From positions 1 through 35,883 of the forward strand of contig JAQXRJ010000031.1 of the NCBI GenBank assembly GCA_029218465.1: a stretch of DNA of 35,883 nucleotides, read 5' to 3'. The position numbers and the translations under genes were made by a program. Below, piece by piece: positions 8,014 to 15,967 of this stretch (positions within the stretch are counted from its first letter, which is position 1; the number at the start of each line of letters is the position of its first letter). A model generated the notes under the pieces. That model was not told the origin of the DNA and did not search any database. It worked only from the letters and a program-made list of their open reading frames with translations. This DNA is from a bacterium. GTDB taxonomy: Bacteria; Bacillota_I; Bacilli_A; RF39; UBA660.

Positions 8014-8439
8014 ATGAAAAATAAGAAAGGATTTACTTTAGTAGAATTATTAGCTGTTATTGTTATCTTAGGAGTATTGTTACTAGTTGCTGTTCCTAGT
8101 GTTACAAGAGTAATTAGCAATTCTAGAATTAATGCTGATAAATCAGAAGCATTACAAGCAGCAGATTTATTGACAACTTGTGGTCTAAATGAAGGAGCTA
8201 GTTATACAACTAATTGTACAGGTAACGGTCTAGCTAATTATTTGGATAAGTCTTCAGTTTCTGCGACAGTTGAATGGGCAACTAGTAGTACATATTCATC
8301 TCAATTAATAAAAAAATTTGAATTTACAGGAACAAACGGTAACAAATTTACTATTACTGGTACAGCGTGTAGTATTTCATCAGTAAAAACAGCTTTGAAT
8401 GCTTTATCTTCAACAACAACATCTGGAACTTGTTCATAA
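8014..8439 (+). CDS. Type IV prepilin-like protein 3, possible major pilin
   Basis: The classic leader KNKKG|FTLVELLAVIVILG is followed by VPSVTRVI and a small Thr/Ser/Gly/Ala-rich globular domain. Two Cys pairs (TTCGLNEG...TTNC and GTACS...SGTC) suggest a disulfide-stabilised head. Its composition differs from pilins 1 and 2 in being far less Lys/Glu-rich, as expected of a subunit exposed on a fibre surface. GAAAGGAAGG provides a strong ribosome-binding site. It has a separate extended -10 promoter and its own terminator. A role in a competence pseudopilus or a surface pilus is equally possible. Confidence 0.87.
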   Translation: MKNKKGFTLVELLAVIVILGVLLLVAVPSVTRVISNSRINADKSEALQAADLLTTCGLNEGASYTTNCTGNGLANYLDKSSVSATVEWATSSTYSSQLIKKFEFTGTNGNKFTITGTACSISSVKTALNALSSTTTSGTCS

Positions 8440-8452
8440 AATAATGATTTCT

Positions 8453-8476
8453 AAGATCCATAATTGGGTCTTTTTT
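8453..8476 (+). terminator. Pilin 3 terminator
   Basis: AAGATCCA / TGGGTCTT (one G-T pair) then a T run. Confidence 0.8.
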
Positions 8477-8490
8477 CTTTTGACTTTTTT

Positions 8491-8499
8491 TGATATAAT
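8491..8499 (+). promoter_or_regulatory. Extended -10 promoter of the endonuclease IV gene
   Basis: TGATATAAT has the TGn extension and no clear -35. A transcript from here would have a very short leader before ATG 8516. Confidence 0.5.
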
Positions 8500-8515
8500 T
8501 CTTTTGGTGATGTAT

Positions 8516-9418
8516 ATGTTAATAATTGGGTCTCATGTTTCATTTAATAAAGATGAACAGCTTTTAGGGAGTTTAAAAGAAGCATTAGAGTATGGTGCGA
8601 ATACCTTTATGTTTTATACAGGTGCTCCTCAAAATACTAAAAGGATTCCTATAAATGATTTATTAACTTTTAAGGCACTTGAATTAATGAAAGCTAATGG
8701 TATTGATTATTCTAAAGTAATAGTTCATGCTCCATATATAATTAATCTTGCTAATAAGAAAGATTTAGATAAGTATGAATTTTCTGTTAGATTTTTAACT
8801 GAAGAAGTTGAAAGATGTGAACAACTTGGAATTAAATATATGGTACTTCATCCTGGAAGTCATGTGGGAGAAGGTGAAAATACTGGTCTTTCTAATATAA
8901 TAAATGGGCTTAATGAAATAATAGCGAATACTGATATTGAAAATAATTCTGTTACTATACTTTTAGAGACTATGGCAGGTAAAGGAACTGAATTAGGTGT
9001 TAATTTTGATCAAATAAAAACAATAATAGATAATATTAAGAATAAAAATAGAATTGGTGTATGTATGGATACATGTCATTTAAATGATTCTGGATATGAT
9101 GTTAGTAATTTTGATTCTATTTTAGATGATTTTGATAAAAAAATTGGACTTAATTATTTAAAATGTATTCATATAAATGATAGTAAAAATAATATAGGCG
9201 CTCATAAGGATAGACATGAAAATATAGGATTTGGATATATTGGCTTTGATAATTTAATAGATATAATTTATAATCCTAAAATTGAATCTATTCCTAAAAT
9301 ATTAGAAACTCCATATATTGAGAAATATCCTCCATATAAAGAAGAGATAGAAATGATTAGAAATAGAGACTTTAATCCAGAATTAAAAGAAAATATAATA
9401 AAAAAACAGCTTAGCTGA
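8516..9418 (+). CDS. nfo: Endonuclease IV (AP endonuclease)
   Basis: This zinc enzyme cuts DNA 5' of abasic sites in base-excision repair. Metal ligands are seen in order along the TIM barrel: GSHVSF, HAPY, HPGSH, LETMAGKGTELG, CMDTCHLNDSGYD, HINDSK, KDRHENIGFGYIG and LETPY. At 300 residues it is full length. The ORF track starts at 8399, but its first 39 codons run through the pilin terminator and promoter; MLIIGSHVSF at 8516, just after GGTGAT, is the natural start. Its 3' end meets the convergent DUF2624-like gene, and its last codons form one arm of a shared terminator. Confidence 0.95.
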   Translation: MLIIGSHVSFNKDEQLLGSLKEALEYGANTFMFYTGAPQNTKRIPINDLLTFKALELMKANGIDYSKVIVHAPYIINLANKKDLDKYEFSVRFLTEEVERCEQLGIKYMVLHPGSHVGEGENTGLSNIINGLNEIIANTDIENNSVTILLETMAGKGTELGVNFDQIKTIIDNIKNKNRIGVCMDTCHLNDSGYDVSNFDSILDDFDKKIGLNYLKCIHINDSKNNIGAHKDRHENIGFGYIGFDNLIDIIYNPKIESIPKILETPYIEKYPPYKEEIEMIRNRDFNPELKENIIKKQLS

Positions 9419-9425
9419 TTTTTTT
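9401..9425. terminator. Bidirectional terminator between nfo and the DUF2624-like gene
   Basis: CAGCT-T-AGCTG is flanked by A6 on the left and T7 on the right, so it can terminate transcripts from either side. It overlaps both stop codons. Confidence 0.8.
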
Positions 9426-9665
9426 CTTTAAGTCTAAATATAACATATATAATTTGTTAAATGTGTCTTTTTCTAAAACTTCTTTTAATTCATTAATAAG
9501 TTCTTTAGGATTTCCTTTATAAAACTCTCTCCAATAATTTTTGGCATACACATATAAAATTTTTGAATCTTTTTTACTTATATTTATATTTTTTTTCTTT
9601 CCAAACTTTATAATATCATCTTCAGTTAATTTATTTATATAGTCTTTGATAATAATTTCGTACAT
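9411..9665 (-). CDS. DUF2624-like small protein (YqfT-type)
   Basis: This is the only gene on the minus strand. The 84-residue product starts after a clear AGGAGG ribosome-binding site. The segment INKLTEDDIIKFGKKKNINI, followed by ISKKDSK, a central helix and a LINELKEVL...LYMLYLDLKKK end, looks like DUF2624 (Bacillus YqfT), as recalled from memory. In Bacillus subtilis yqfT lies beside yqfS, the endonuclease IV gene, so the same partnership is kept here but convergent instead of co-directional. The fold is probably helical and no function is established. Family assignment is moderate; gene reality is high. Confidence 0.65.
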   Translation of the reverse strand: MYEIIIKDYINKLTEDDIIKFGKKKNINISKKDSKILYVYAKNYWREFYKGNPKELINELKEVLEKDTFNKLYMLYLDLKKKIS

Positions 9666-9734
9666 TTTTTTCCTCCTATGAAAATATATGCAATAAGTTT
9701 TAAAATATTAGGTAAACTAATATTGGTGATTGTT

Positions 9735-11777
9735 TTGAAAAAAAATAATATTAAAAAATCTAAGACTAAAAAAAACAAAAGTATCAGTAATAGAAGATTA
9801 ATTTTTCTTGCTATATGTATAGTTTTTTGCTTTACATTAATATCTATATATTTATCAAAATTAATACTTATTGATGGTAAAAGATTTAAAGTTTCTTTAA
9901 AAGAAAAACAAGAACAAATAATTTATTCAGATAGTGCGCCTAGAGGAAGAATATATGATAGAAATCATAAGCTATTAGTTGATAATAAAGCTATACCTAT
10001 AATAGTTTATAATAAGAGTAAAAAGATTTCATCAATGGAAGAAATCAAATTGGCACATAAAATTTCAAAGATAATTGATGTTGATTATGAAAATCTATCA
10101 CTAACTAATTTGAAAGAATTTTGGATTATTCAAAATAAAGAAAAAGCTAATTCTAAAATAACTGAAGAAGAATGGACAAAATTAAAAAATAGAAAACTTA
10201 ATCAAGATGATATATATAACTTAAAAATTGATAGAATCTCTGAAGAAGATTTAAGTATATATAATGATTCTGATAAAAAAACTGCATATATTTATTATTT
10301 AATGAATAAAGGTTATTTTTATGATGAGAAGATTATTAAGAATAATGCAAGCGATAGTGAATATGCGTATATTGCAGAGCATAAAGATGAGTTAAATGGT
10401 TTTGATGTTTCATATACTTGGGAAAGAGTTTATTTATATGGCGACACTTTTAGAACAATGCTTGGTAATATTTCTTCAATTTCAGCTGAAAATAAAGAAG
10501 AATTTTTATCAAAAGGCTATAAATTGAATGATATAGTTGGTGTTAGTTATTTAGAAAAACAATATGAGAGTATATTAAAAGGCTCTAAAAGTAAGTATAA
10601 ATTAGAGAATGGCATTAGAACTTTGATAGAAGAAGGAAGTCGTGGTAATGATATTGTTTTAACAATTGATATAGAACTTCAACAAGAAGTAGAAAGAATA
10701 TTAAAAGAGCAAGTTATTATTGCTAAAAAGCAATCTTCTACTAAATATTACAATAGAAGCTATGTAGTAATACAACAACCTAATACAGGGGAAATACTTG
10801 CAATGAGTGGTATTCAAGTTGTTAAAAATAATAACGAATATAAAACATATGATGTTACTAGTGGTATAGTTACTAATCCAATGACAGTTGGAAGTGCAGT
10901 AAAGGGTGCTTCTATGATTGTTGGATATTCTACAAACGCAATTAAAATCGGAGATGTTATGACTGATAATTGTGTAAAGATTTTTTCTAAACCCGCTAAA
11001 TGTTCATGGACTAAATTAGGCAATTTAGATGATATAAATGCACTTGCATATTCCTCTAATATTTATCAGTTTAAAACTGCTATGAAAGTTGATGGACATA
11101 ATTATGTATATAATGGTAAATATACAGCTAAAGAATCAACTTTTGATACTTATAGAAAAGTATTTAATGAATTTGGACTTGGTTCTAAAACTGGTATAGA
11201 TTTACCTGTAGAAAGTATTGGAAACATTGGTAAGAGTACAAGTGCTGATTTGCTTCTTAATTTTGCTATTGGACAATATGATACATATACAACAATGCAA
11301 TTATCACAGTACATGAATACATTCGCATCTAATGGAAATAGGTACGCGCCTAGATTGTTAAAAGCTGTATATGATGGAAGCAAAGATGATTTATCAACTC
11401 TTCTATATGAAGTTGAGCCTGTATTATTAAATAAAGTTAATGTAGATATTAAATATATTCAAAGAGTTCAAAAAGGGTTTATTGCGGTAGTTAAATATGG
11501 AACAGGTAAAAACATAATGGGTTCCATAAATAAACCAGCAGGAAAAACAGGTACAAGTGAATCTTTTTTAGATACTAATAATGATGGTATAGTAGATACT
11601 GAAACACTGTCTAATGCCTTTGTTGGATATGCTCCGTATGATAATCCGGTTATGACTATCGCTGTTACTTCTCCTGATTTAGTTGATCCAAAAAGTGGTA
11701 CAAACTCTAGAAGTTATGCTAATCATAAAATATCAAGATTAATTTCTGAAAAGTTTTTTGAACTTTATAATGGCTAG
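9735..11777 (+). CDS. Class B penicillin-binding protein (transpeptidase)
   Basis: This enzyme cross-links peptidoglycan stem peptides outside the membrane. A basic cytoplasmic tail is followed by one transmembrane helix (LIFLAICIVFCFTLISIYL). The dimerisation region carries APRGRIYDRN. The transpeptidase motifs are SAVK (nucleophile Ser ~387), SSN (~440) and KTG in GKTGTSE (~604). Class B architecture (FtsI/SpoVD/PBP2 type) fits 680 residues, and no PASTA repeats are present. I prefer TTG 9735, which has GGTGAT just upstream; the track's ATG 9678 sits against the divergent gene's ribosome-binding site and has none of its own. Whether it serves division or elongation cannot be decided. Its presence shows this organism makes a cell wall. 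Confidence 0.9.
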   Translation: MKKNNIKKSKTKKNKSISNRRLIFLAICIVFCFTLISIYLSKLILIDGKRFKVSLKEKQEQIIYSDSAPRGRIYDRNHKLLVDNKAIPIIVYNKSKKISSMEEIKLAHKISKIIDVDYENLSLTNLKEFWIIQNKEKANSKITEEEWTKLKNRKLNQDDIYNLKIDRISEEDLSIYNDSDKKTAYIYYLMNKGYFYDEKIIKNNASDSEYAYIAEHKDELNGFDVSYTWERVYLYGDTFRTMLGNISSISAENKEEFLSKGYKLNDIVGVSYLEKQYESILKGSKSKYKLENGIRTLIEEGSRGNDIVLTIDIELQQEVERILKEQVIIAKKQSSTKYYNRSYVVIQQPNTGEILAMSGIQVVKNNNEYKTYDVTSGIVTNPMTVGSAVKGASMIVGYSTNAIKIGDVMTDNCVKIFSKPAKCSWTKLGNLDDINALAYSSNIYQFKTAMKVDGHNYVYNGKYTAKESTFDTYRKVFNEFGLGSKTGIDLPVESIGNIGKSTSADLLLNFAIGQYDTYTTMQLSQYMNTFASNGNRYAPRLLKAVYDGSKDDLSTLLYEVEPVLLNKVNVDIKYIQRVQKGFIAVVKYGTGKNIMGSINKPAGKTGTSESFLDTNNDGIVDTETLSNAFVGYAPYDNPVMTIAVTSPDLVDPKSGTNSRSYANHKISRLISEKFFELYNG

Positions 11778-11821
11778 ACTTTTAATACTTATTATGATAT
11801 TATTTATCTATCAAAATTATG

Positions 11822-11855
11822 CACTTAATTTACTAATGTATATTTAAGTGTATTT
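11822..11855 (+). terminator. Possible terminator after the PBP gene
   Basis: CACTTAA / TTAAGTG arms with a 15-nt loop are followed by TATTTTATT. The T tract is interrupted, so efficiency is doubtful. Confidence 0.4.
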
Positions 11856-11876
11856 TATTATTTAGGATGTGAAAAT

Positions 11877-12713
11877 ATGAAGTCTATAGTTAAGATTAAT
11901 GATAAAAATAATATAAGTTATTATTCTAATAATTGTGACGGATTTATTCTTGGATTAAAAGGCTTTTCAGTTGATTATGAAGAATTTACTATTTTAGAAA
12001 TTGAGAATTTAGTTAATACTTATAGCAAAAAAGACATATTTATTTCTATTAATAAAAATATATTTAATGATGAGCTTGTTTTACTTAAAGAATCTTTAAT
12101 GAAATTATCAATGTTAAATATAAAAGGAATTTTATTTTATGATATGAGTATTCTTTATCTAAAAAATAAATATAGTATAGAAATAGATTTAGTATGGAAT
12201 CAAACTCATATGGTCACAAATTATAATACATGTAATTATTATTATAATAAAGGTGTTAAATATGGGTTTATATCAGGAGAATTAACTATTGATGAGATTT
12301 TAGAAATTAACAATAAATCAGATATGAAATTTATGACTTTAATAATAGGCCATCAAATTATGTCTCATTCTAAAAGAAAATTATTGACAAATTATTATAA
12401 AAGCATTAATAAAGAATTTGATAATAAGGAGAAATATATTTCTGAAAAAACGGGTAGTTATATTGTAAAAGAAAATGAAACTGGTACTACTTTTAAAACA
12501 AATGATATAGTAAATGGAATAATTTTTATAGATAAGCTAAAAAAGTTAGATTATGTTGTTATTGATGAGGATTTGATTGATAAAGAAATAATTAAGAAAT
12601 TACTAATTTGTGTTTATAAAAACGATATTGAGAATAGTATTGAACTTATTGGAGATAATACATCTTTCTTTAATAAGAAGACGATCTATAAGGTAAAGAA
12701 GGGTACTAAATGA
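11877..12713 (+). CDS. U32-family protein, TrhP1/YrrN-like
   Basis: This is a divergent paralogue of the next gene. Both share the barrel pattern, for example KDIFISINKNIFNDE here against KKVYLTLNIVFHNED there, and GHQIMSHSKRKLLTNYY against GAMCTFYSGRCCLSNYL. It lacks the cysteines that the larger partner carries in that block. In Bacillus subtilis the adjacent pair yrrN/yrrO (trhP1/trhP2) is required for 5-hydroxyuridine at the wobble position of some tRNAs. Size (278 residues), order and overlap match that pair. The 4-nt overlap with the next gene implies a 1:1 complex. Older annotations call such proteins peptidases or collagenase-like; the tRNA role is inferred from family and synteny. 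Confidence 0.75.
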   Translation: MKSIVKINDKNNISYYSNNCDGFILGLKGFSVDYEEFTILEIENLVNTYSKKDIFISINKNIFNDELVLLKESLMKLSMLNIKGILFYDMSILYLKNKYSIEIDLVWNQTHMVTNYNTCNYYYNKGVKYGFISGELTIDEILEINNKSDMKFMTLIIGHQIMSHSKRKLLTNYYKSINKEFDNKEKYISEKTGSYIVKENETGTTFKTNDIVNGIIFIDKLKKLDYVVIDEDLIDKEIIKKLLICVYKNDIENSIELIGDNTSFFNKKTIYKVKKGTK

Positions 12714-13903
12714 TGAAAAGAATAGAGTTACTATCTCCTGCAGGAGATTTAGAAAGACTAAAAATAACGCTTTTATATGGTGCTGATGCAGTATATATTG
12801 GTGGGAAAGATTATAGTTTAAGAGCTAATGCAACAAATTTTAGCATAGATGAAATAAAAGATGCTTGTGTTTTTGCTCATTCTTTAAATAAAAAAGTTTA
12901 TTTAACTCTTAATATTGTTTTTCATAATGAAGATATTGATGGAGTAGATCAATATATAAAAAAAGTAGTAGAAGCAGGAATAGATGCTTTTATAGTAAGT
13001 GATCCATTTATAATTAGTCATATAAAAAGTAAGTATAATGTTGAGGTTCATCTTAGTACTCAATCTTGTACAACGAATAAATATAGCACGTTGTTTTTTA
13101 AAAATGAAGGAGTAGATAGAATTGTTCTTGCTCGTGAATTATCAAAAAAAGAAATAGAAGAAATAATAAAAGAAACAAATGTAGATATAGAAGTTTTTAT
13201 ACATGGTGCAATGTGTACTTTTTATAGTGGAAGATGTTGTTTATCAAATTATTTAACTAATAGAGATTCTAATAGAGGAGGATGTTCTCAAGTATGTAGA
13301 TTTGCTTTTGATATAGAAAATGAAAAACAAAAATTTACTATTGCTACTAAAGATTTAAATATATCAAACTATATAAAAGATTTAATTGATATTGGAGTTT
13401 CATCTTTAAAGGTTGAAGGAAGAATGCGTTCTATTTATTATTTAGCAACTGTAATAGGAACTTATAGAAAAATAATAGATGCTTGTTATGATAATAAATT
13501 AACTACTGACTATTTACAAGAACAGCTTAAAGTATTAAATAGAGTAGCAAATAGAGAAACTTCTACTCACTTTTTTGATAAGGAAGCAGATTATTCTGAT
13601 CAATATTATACTGGCAGACAGGAACTATCTAATCAAGATTATCTTGGAATTATAATTAGTTATGATAAAGCTAGTAAAGTTTTAACTTTAATAGAGAGAA
13701 ATTATTTTGAAAAAGGACAGGATGTAGAAATATTTACACCAAATGGGGATGTAATTAAGTTTAGTATTGACGAAGTATATGATGAAGATTTAAATCCAAT
13801 TTCAGTTGCAAGACATCCAGAACAAATAATTAAAATAAAGTTAGATACTAATATTAAAATAGATAAATATTCAATGATGAGAGTAGGTGTGTTAAATGAC
13901 TAA
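12710..13903 (+). CDS. U32-family tRNA hydroxylation protein, TrhP2/YrrO-like
   Basis: The start IELLSPAGDLERLK and the signature GAMCTFYSGRCCLSNYL...NRGGCSQVCRF are diagnostic of peptidase family U32. Cysteines in that block are thought to hold an iron-sulfur cluster. Members of this clade hydroxylate U34 of tRNA (ho5U) using prephenate-derived chemistry and do not act as proteases. The C-terminal ~80 residues form the small beta domain typical of the larger paralogue. ATG 12710 overlaps the stop of the upstream U32 gene, and its own stop overlaps the HD gene by 8 nt, so all three are translationally coupled. Confidence 0.85.
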   Translation: MMKRIELLSPAGDLERLKITLLYGADAVYIGGKDYSLRANATNFSIDEIKDACVFAHSLNKKVYLTLNIVFHNEDIDGVDQYIKKVVEAGIDAFIVSDPFIISHIKSKYNVEVHLSTQSCTTNKYSTLFFKNEGVDRIVLARELSKKEIEEIIKETNVDIEVFIHGAMCTFYSGRCCLSNYLTNRDSNRGGCSQVCRFAFDIENEKQKFTIATKDLNISNYIKDLIDIGVSSLKVEGRMRSIYYLATVIGTYRKIIDACYDNKLTTDYLQEQLKVLNRVANRETSTHFFDKEADYSDQYYTGRQELSNQDYLGIIISYDKASKVLTLIERNYFEKGQDVEIFTPNGDVIKFSIDEVYDEDLNPISVARHPEQIIKIKLDTNIKIDKYSMMRVGVLND

Positions 13904-14987
13904 TTTATCAAAATATGCATGTAGTAATACAGATGCGATAAGACTTTATAATGAGATAGAAGACATAAGACCTGCTTTTTTTCATGATTCTGATAGGATA
14001 ATTTATTCTCCATCTTTTAATAGATATATCGATAAAACACAAGTGTTTTCGTTTAAAGATAATGACCATATAACAAAGAGAATCACACATGTAATAATGG
14101 TTAGCAAAATATCAAGAACTATAGGAAGACTTCTTAATTTAAATGAGGATTTAATAGAAGCTATTGCACTTGGACATGATGTAGGACATTGTCCCATTGG
14201 ACATGTTGGAGAATCTTTTTTAAATAAAATAGCAAATAAGTATCTAAATGAATCATTTATGCATAATATACAAAGTGTAAGAAATTATATGTATATAGAA
14301 AATAATGGTAAAGGTTTAAACCTTACCATTCAAGTGTTAGATGGTATAATGTGTCATAATGGAGAAGTGCTTAATAATATTTATGAACCAGTAAAGAAAA
14401 CAAAAGAAGATTTTTTGAAGGAATATAACAATGCTTTGATAGATAGGGATGTCTCTTTAAAGATGAGACCAATGACTCTTGAAGGCTGTGTAGTTAGAAT
14501 AAGTGATGTTATTGCGTATATTGGCAAAGATATTGAAGATGCAATAAGACTTAATATTATTAAAAGAACTGATATTCCATCAGACATTGTTGAAATTTTA
14601 GGTAATAATAATAGGGATATTGTCAATAATATAATATTGGATATAGTAAAAGAAAGCACTAACAAACCATATATAAAGATGAGTAGTAAAGTATTTCATG
14701 CGGTTAATAAATTAAAAGATTTTAATTATAAAAACATTTATTATAAGGCAAATACTAAAGAAGGAGGGAATTATTATAATCATGCATTTGAAGATTTGTT
14801 TAACAAATATTTAGAAGATTTGAATAATAGTAATATAGATAGTTCTATATATAAAAATTTTTTATCACATATGAATGAAGATTATAAAAATGGTACAAAA
14901 AACGAGAAGATTGTAATAGATTATATAGCAGGAATGACAGATGATTACTTTATAAATGAGTATAATAGGTTATTAAACTGTAAGTAA
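13896..14987 (+). CDS. HD-domain dNTP triphosphohydrolase-like protein (Dgt-related)
   Basis: The N-terminal half follows dGTPase proteins: RPAFFHDSDRIIYSPSFNRY, KTQVFSF, the metal-binding His in KRITHVIMVSKISR, then GHDVGHCPIGHVGE carrying the HD pair, and later VRISDVIAYIGKDIEDA. Family members hydrolyse dGTP or other dNTPs to nucleoside plus tripolyphosphate and tune nucleotide pools. It is 363 residues, shorter than the ~500 of E. coli Dgt and nearer to the short Gram-positive homologues. Its place between the U32 pair and greA is where Bacillus keeps udk. Metal ligands are intact, so it should be active, but the preferred nucleotide is unknown. Confidence 0.82.
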   Translation: MTNLSKYACSNTDAIRLYNEIEDIRPAFFHDSDRIIYSPSFNRYIDKTQVFSFKDNDHITKRITHVIMVSKISRTIGRLLNLNEDLIEAIALGHDVGHCPIGHVGESFLNKIANKYLNESFMHNIQSVRNYMYIENNGKGLNLTIQVLDGIMCHNGEVLNNIYEPVKKTKEDFLKEYNNALIDRDVSLKMRPMTLEGCVVRISDVIAYIGKDIEDAIRLNIIKRTDIPSDIVEILGNNNRDIVNNIILDIVKESTNKPYIKMSSKVFHAVNKLKDFNYKNIYYKANTKEGGNYYNHAFEDLFNKYLEDLNNSNIDSSIYKNFLSHMNEDYKNGTKNEKIVIDYIAGMTDDYFINEYNRLLNCK

Positions 14988-14993
14988 AAACAA

Positions 14994-15022
14994 TTGACAA
15001 AAATACCGTTATGTAGTATCAT
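14994..15022 (+). promoter_or_regulatory. greA promoter
   Basis: TTGACA, 17 nt, TATCAT, immediately after the stop of the HD gene. Confidence 0.8.
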
Positions 15023-15052
15023 TATGAGGAATTTGCAAAAGAGGTGTTCAAA

Positions 15053-15523
15053 ATGAAAGAAAAGAAGATTTACTTAACTCAAGAAGGTTTTGAAGAACTT
15101 AAAAGTGAGTTAGATGTTTTAATAAATGTAAAAAGGCCTGAAAATATACAGGCAATTAAAGAAGCGAGAGCATTAGGAGATTTATCGGAAAATGCAGATT
15201 ATGACGCTGCAAAAAATGATCAAGCTGAAATTGAAGGAAGAATAAAGAAAATTGAAAAAATGCTTGAGAATGTTGAAATAATAGAGAAACCTAATTGCGA
15301 TAAGGTTGGACTAGGCACTACTGTATCAATTAGATATGTAGATGATGAAGATGAAACTGATGAATATAAAATTGTTGGTAGTCAAGAAGCAGATCCATTT
15401 GAAAGTAAAATATCTAATGAATCTCCAATAGCTAGGGCTATTATGAATAAAAGAGTTGGAGATATAGTTGATGTTGAAAGTCCTAATGGAGTTTATCAAA
15501 TAGAAATAATAGATATAAAATAA
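15053..15523 (+). CDS. greA: Transcription elongation factor GreA
   Basis: GreA enters the RNA polymerase secondary channel and stimulates cleavage of backtracked transcripts. The N-terminal coiled coil carries LTQEGFEELKSEL and the tip motif ARALGDLSENADYDAAK, whose acidic residues coordinate the catalytic Mg2+. The C-terminal FKBP-like domain includes SPIARAIMNKRVGDIV. The 156-residue length is normal. ATG 15053 lies 7 nt after GAGGTG; the GTG start in the ORF track is part of that ribosome-binding site. It has its own promoter and terminator and follows the U32 genes as in Bacillus. Confidence 0.97.
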   Translation: MKEKKIYLTQEGFEELKSELDVLINVKRPENIQAIKEARALGDLSENADYDAAKNDQAEIEGRIKKIEKMLENVEIIEKPNCDKVGLGTTVSIRYVDDEDETDEYKIVGSQEADPFESKISNESPIARAIMNKRVGDIVDVESPNGVYQIEIIDIK

Positions 15524-15528
15524 TCAAT

Positions 15529-15562
15529 AAATAAGAGATGAATAAGAAAACTCTTATTTTTT
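15529..15562 (+). terminator. greA terminator
   Basis: AAATAAGAG / CTCTTATTT arms with a 13-nt loop, then T-rich sequence. Confidence 0.75.
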
Positions 15563-15563
15563 A

Positions 15564-15591
15564 TTTACAATAATAAAAGATGTGTTATACT
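15564..15591 (+). promoter_or_regulatory. Promoter of the small membrane protein/hydrolase pair
   Basis: TTTACA, 16 nt, TATACT preceded by TGT (extended -10). Confidence 0.6.
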
Positions 15592-15643
15592 TAATGTGAA
15601 TATAGATATTATTTAATAATAAGGGTTAGGAGATGAATAGACT

Positions 15644-15967
15644 ATGAGTTTTTTTAAGAATGATGTTGGAAGACCATCAAATAAAACATTAGAAAAAAGA
15701 AGACTTGTCTGCTTTTTAGGAGTAATACTAGTAATATTATTAATAGTTGGGATAGTTATGTATTTTAAAAATTCAAATTTATCAGATGATGAAATTTCTG
15801 GTTCTGGAATGAATGTAACAATTAATTCAGATGATGATGATATCGAAGACATAATAGATCCAAAAGATGATGAAAACTTAAATGAGATAGATATTGTATT
15901 AGAAAATGAAGATGATAATCTTGAATTTAAAATAGACGATAATGAATGGGATGAGTGGGATGAATAG
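15644..15967 (+). CDS. Small single-pass membrane protein with acidic tail
   Basis: No family is recognised. The basic N-terminus (NDVGRPSNKTLEKRR) contains GRPSN, followed by one transmembrane helix (about residues 21-41) and a ~65-residue tail packed with Asp and Glu, ending EWDEWDE. The charge distribution puts the tail outside the cell. Its last codons overlap the exported hydrolase gene, so the two are coupled and may work together at the wall, for example with the acidic tail holding Ca2+ or cationic polymer. That is speculation. Frame and coupling make it a credible gene. Confidence 0.7.
   Translation: MSFFKNDVGRPSNKTLEKRRLVCFLGVILVILLIVGIVMYFKNSNLSDDEISGSGMNVTINSDDDDIEDIIDPKDDENLNEIDIVLENEDDNLEFKIDDNEWDEWDE

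Noticed and set aside
7758-8120. 120-residue minus-strand ORF across the pilin 2/3 junction
   Set aside because: It is antisense to two convincing prepilin genes and has a composition typical of reversed AT-rich coding sequence.
8399-8515. N-terminal extension of the endonuclease IV ORF that looks like a membrane helix
   Set aside because: These codons run through the pilin terminator and an extended -10 promoter. The family start is at 8516.
14381-14665. 94-residue hydrophobic minus-strand ORF
   Set aside because: It is a shadow of the HD-domain gene; the reverse complement of Ile/Asp/Asn-rich coding sequence gives false hydrophobic frames.
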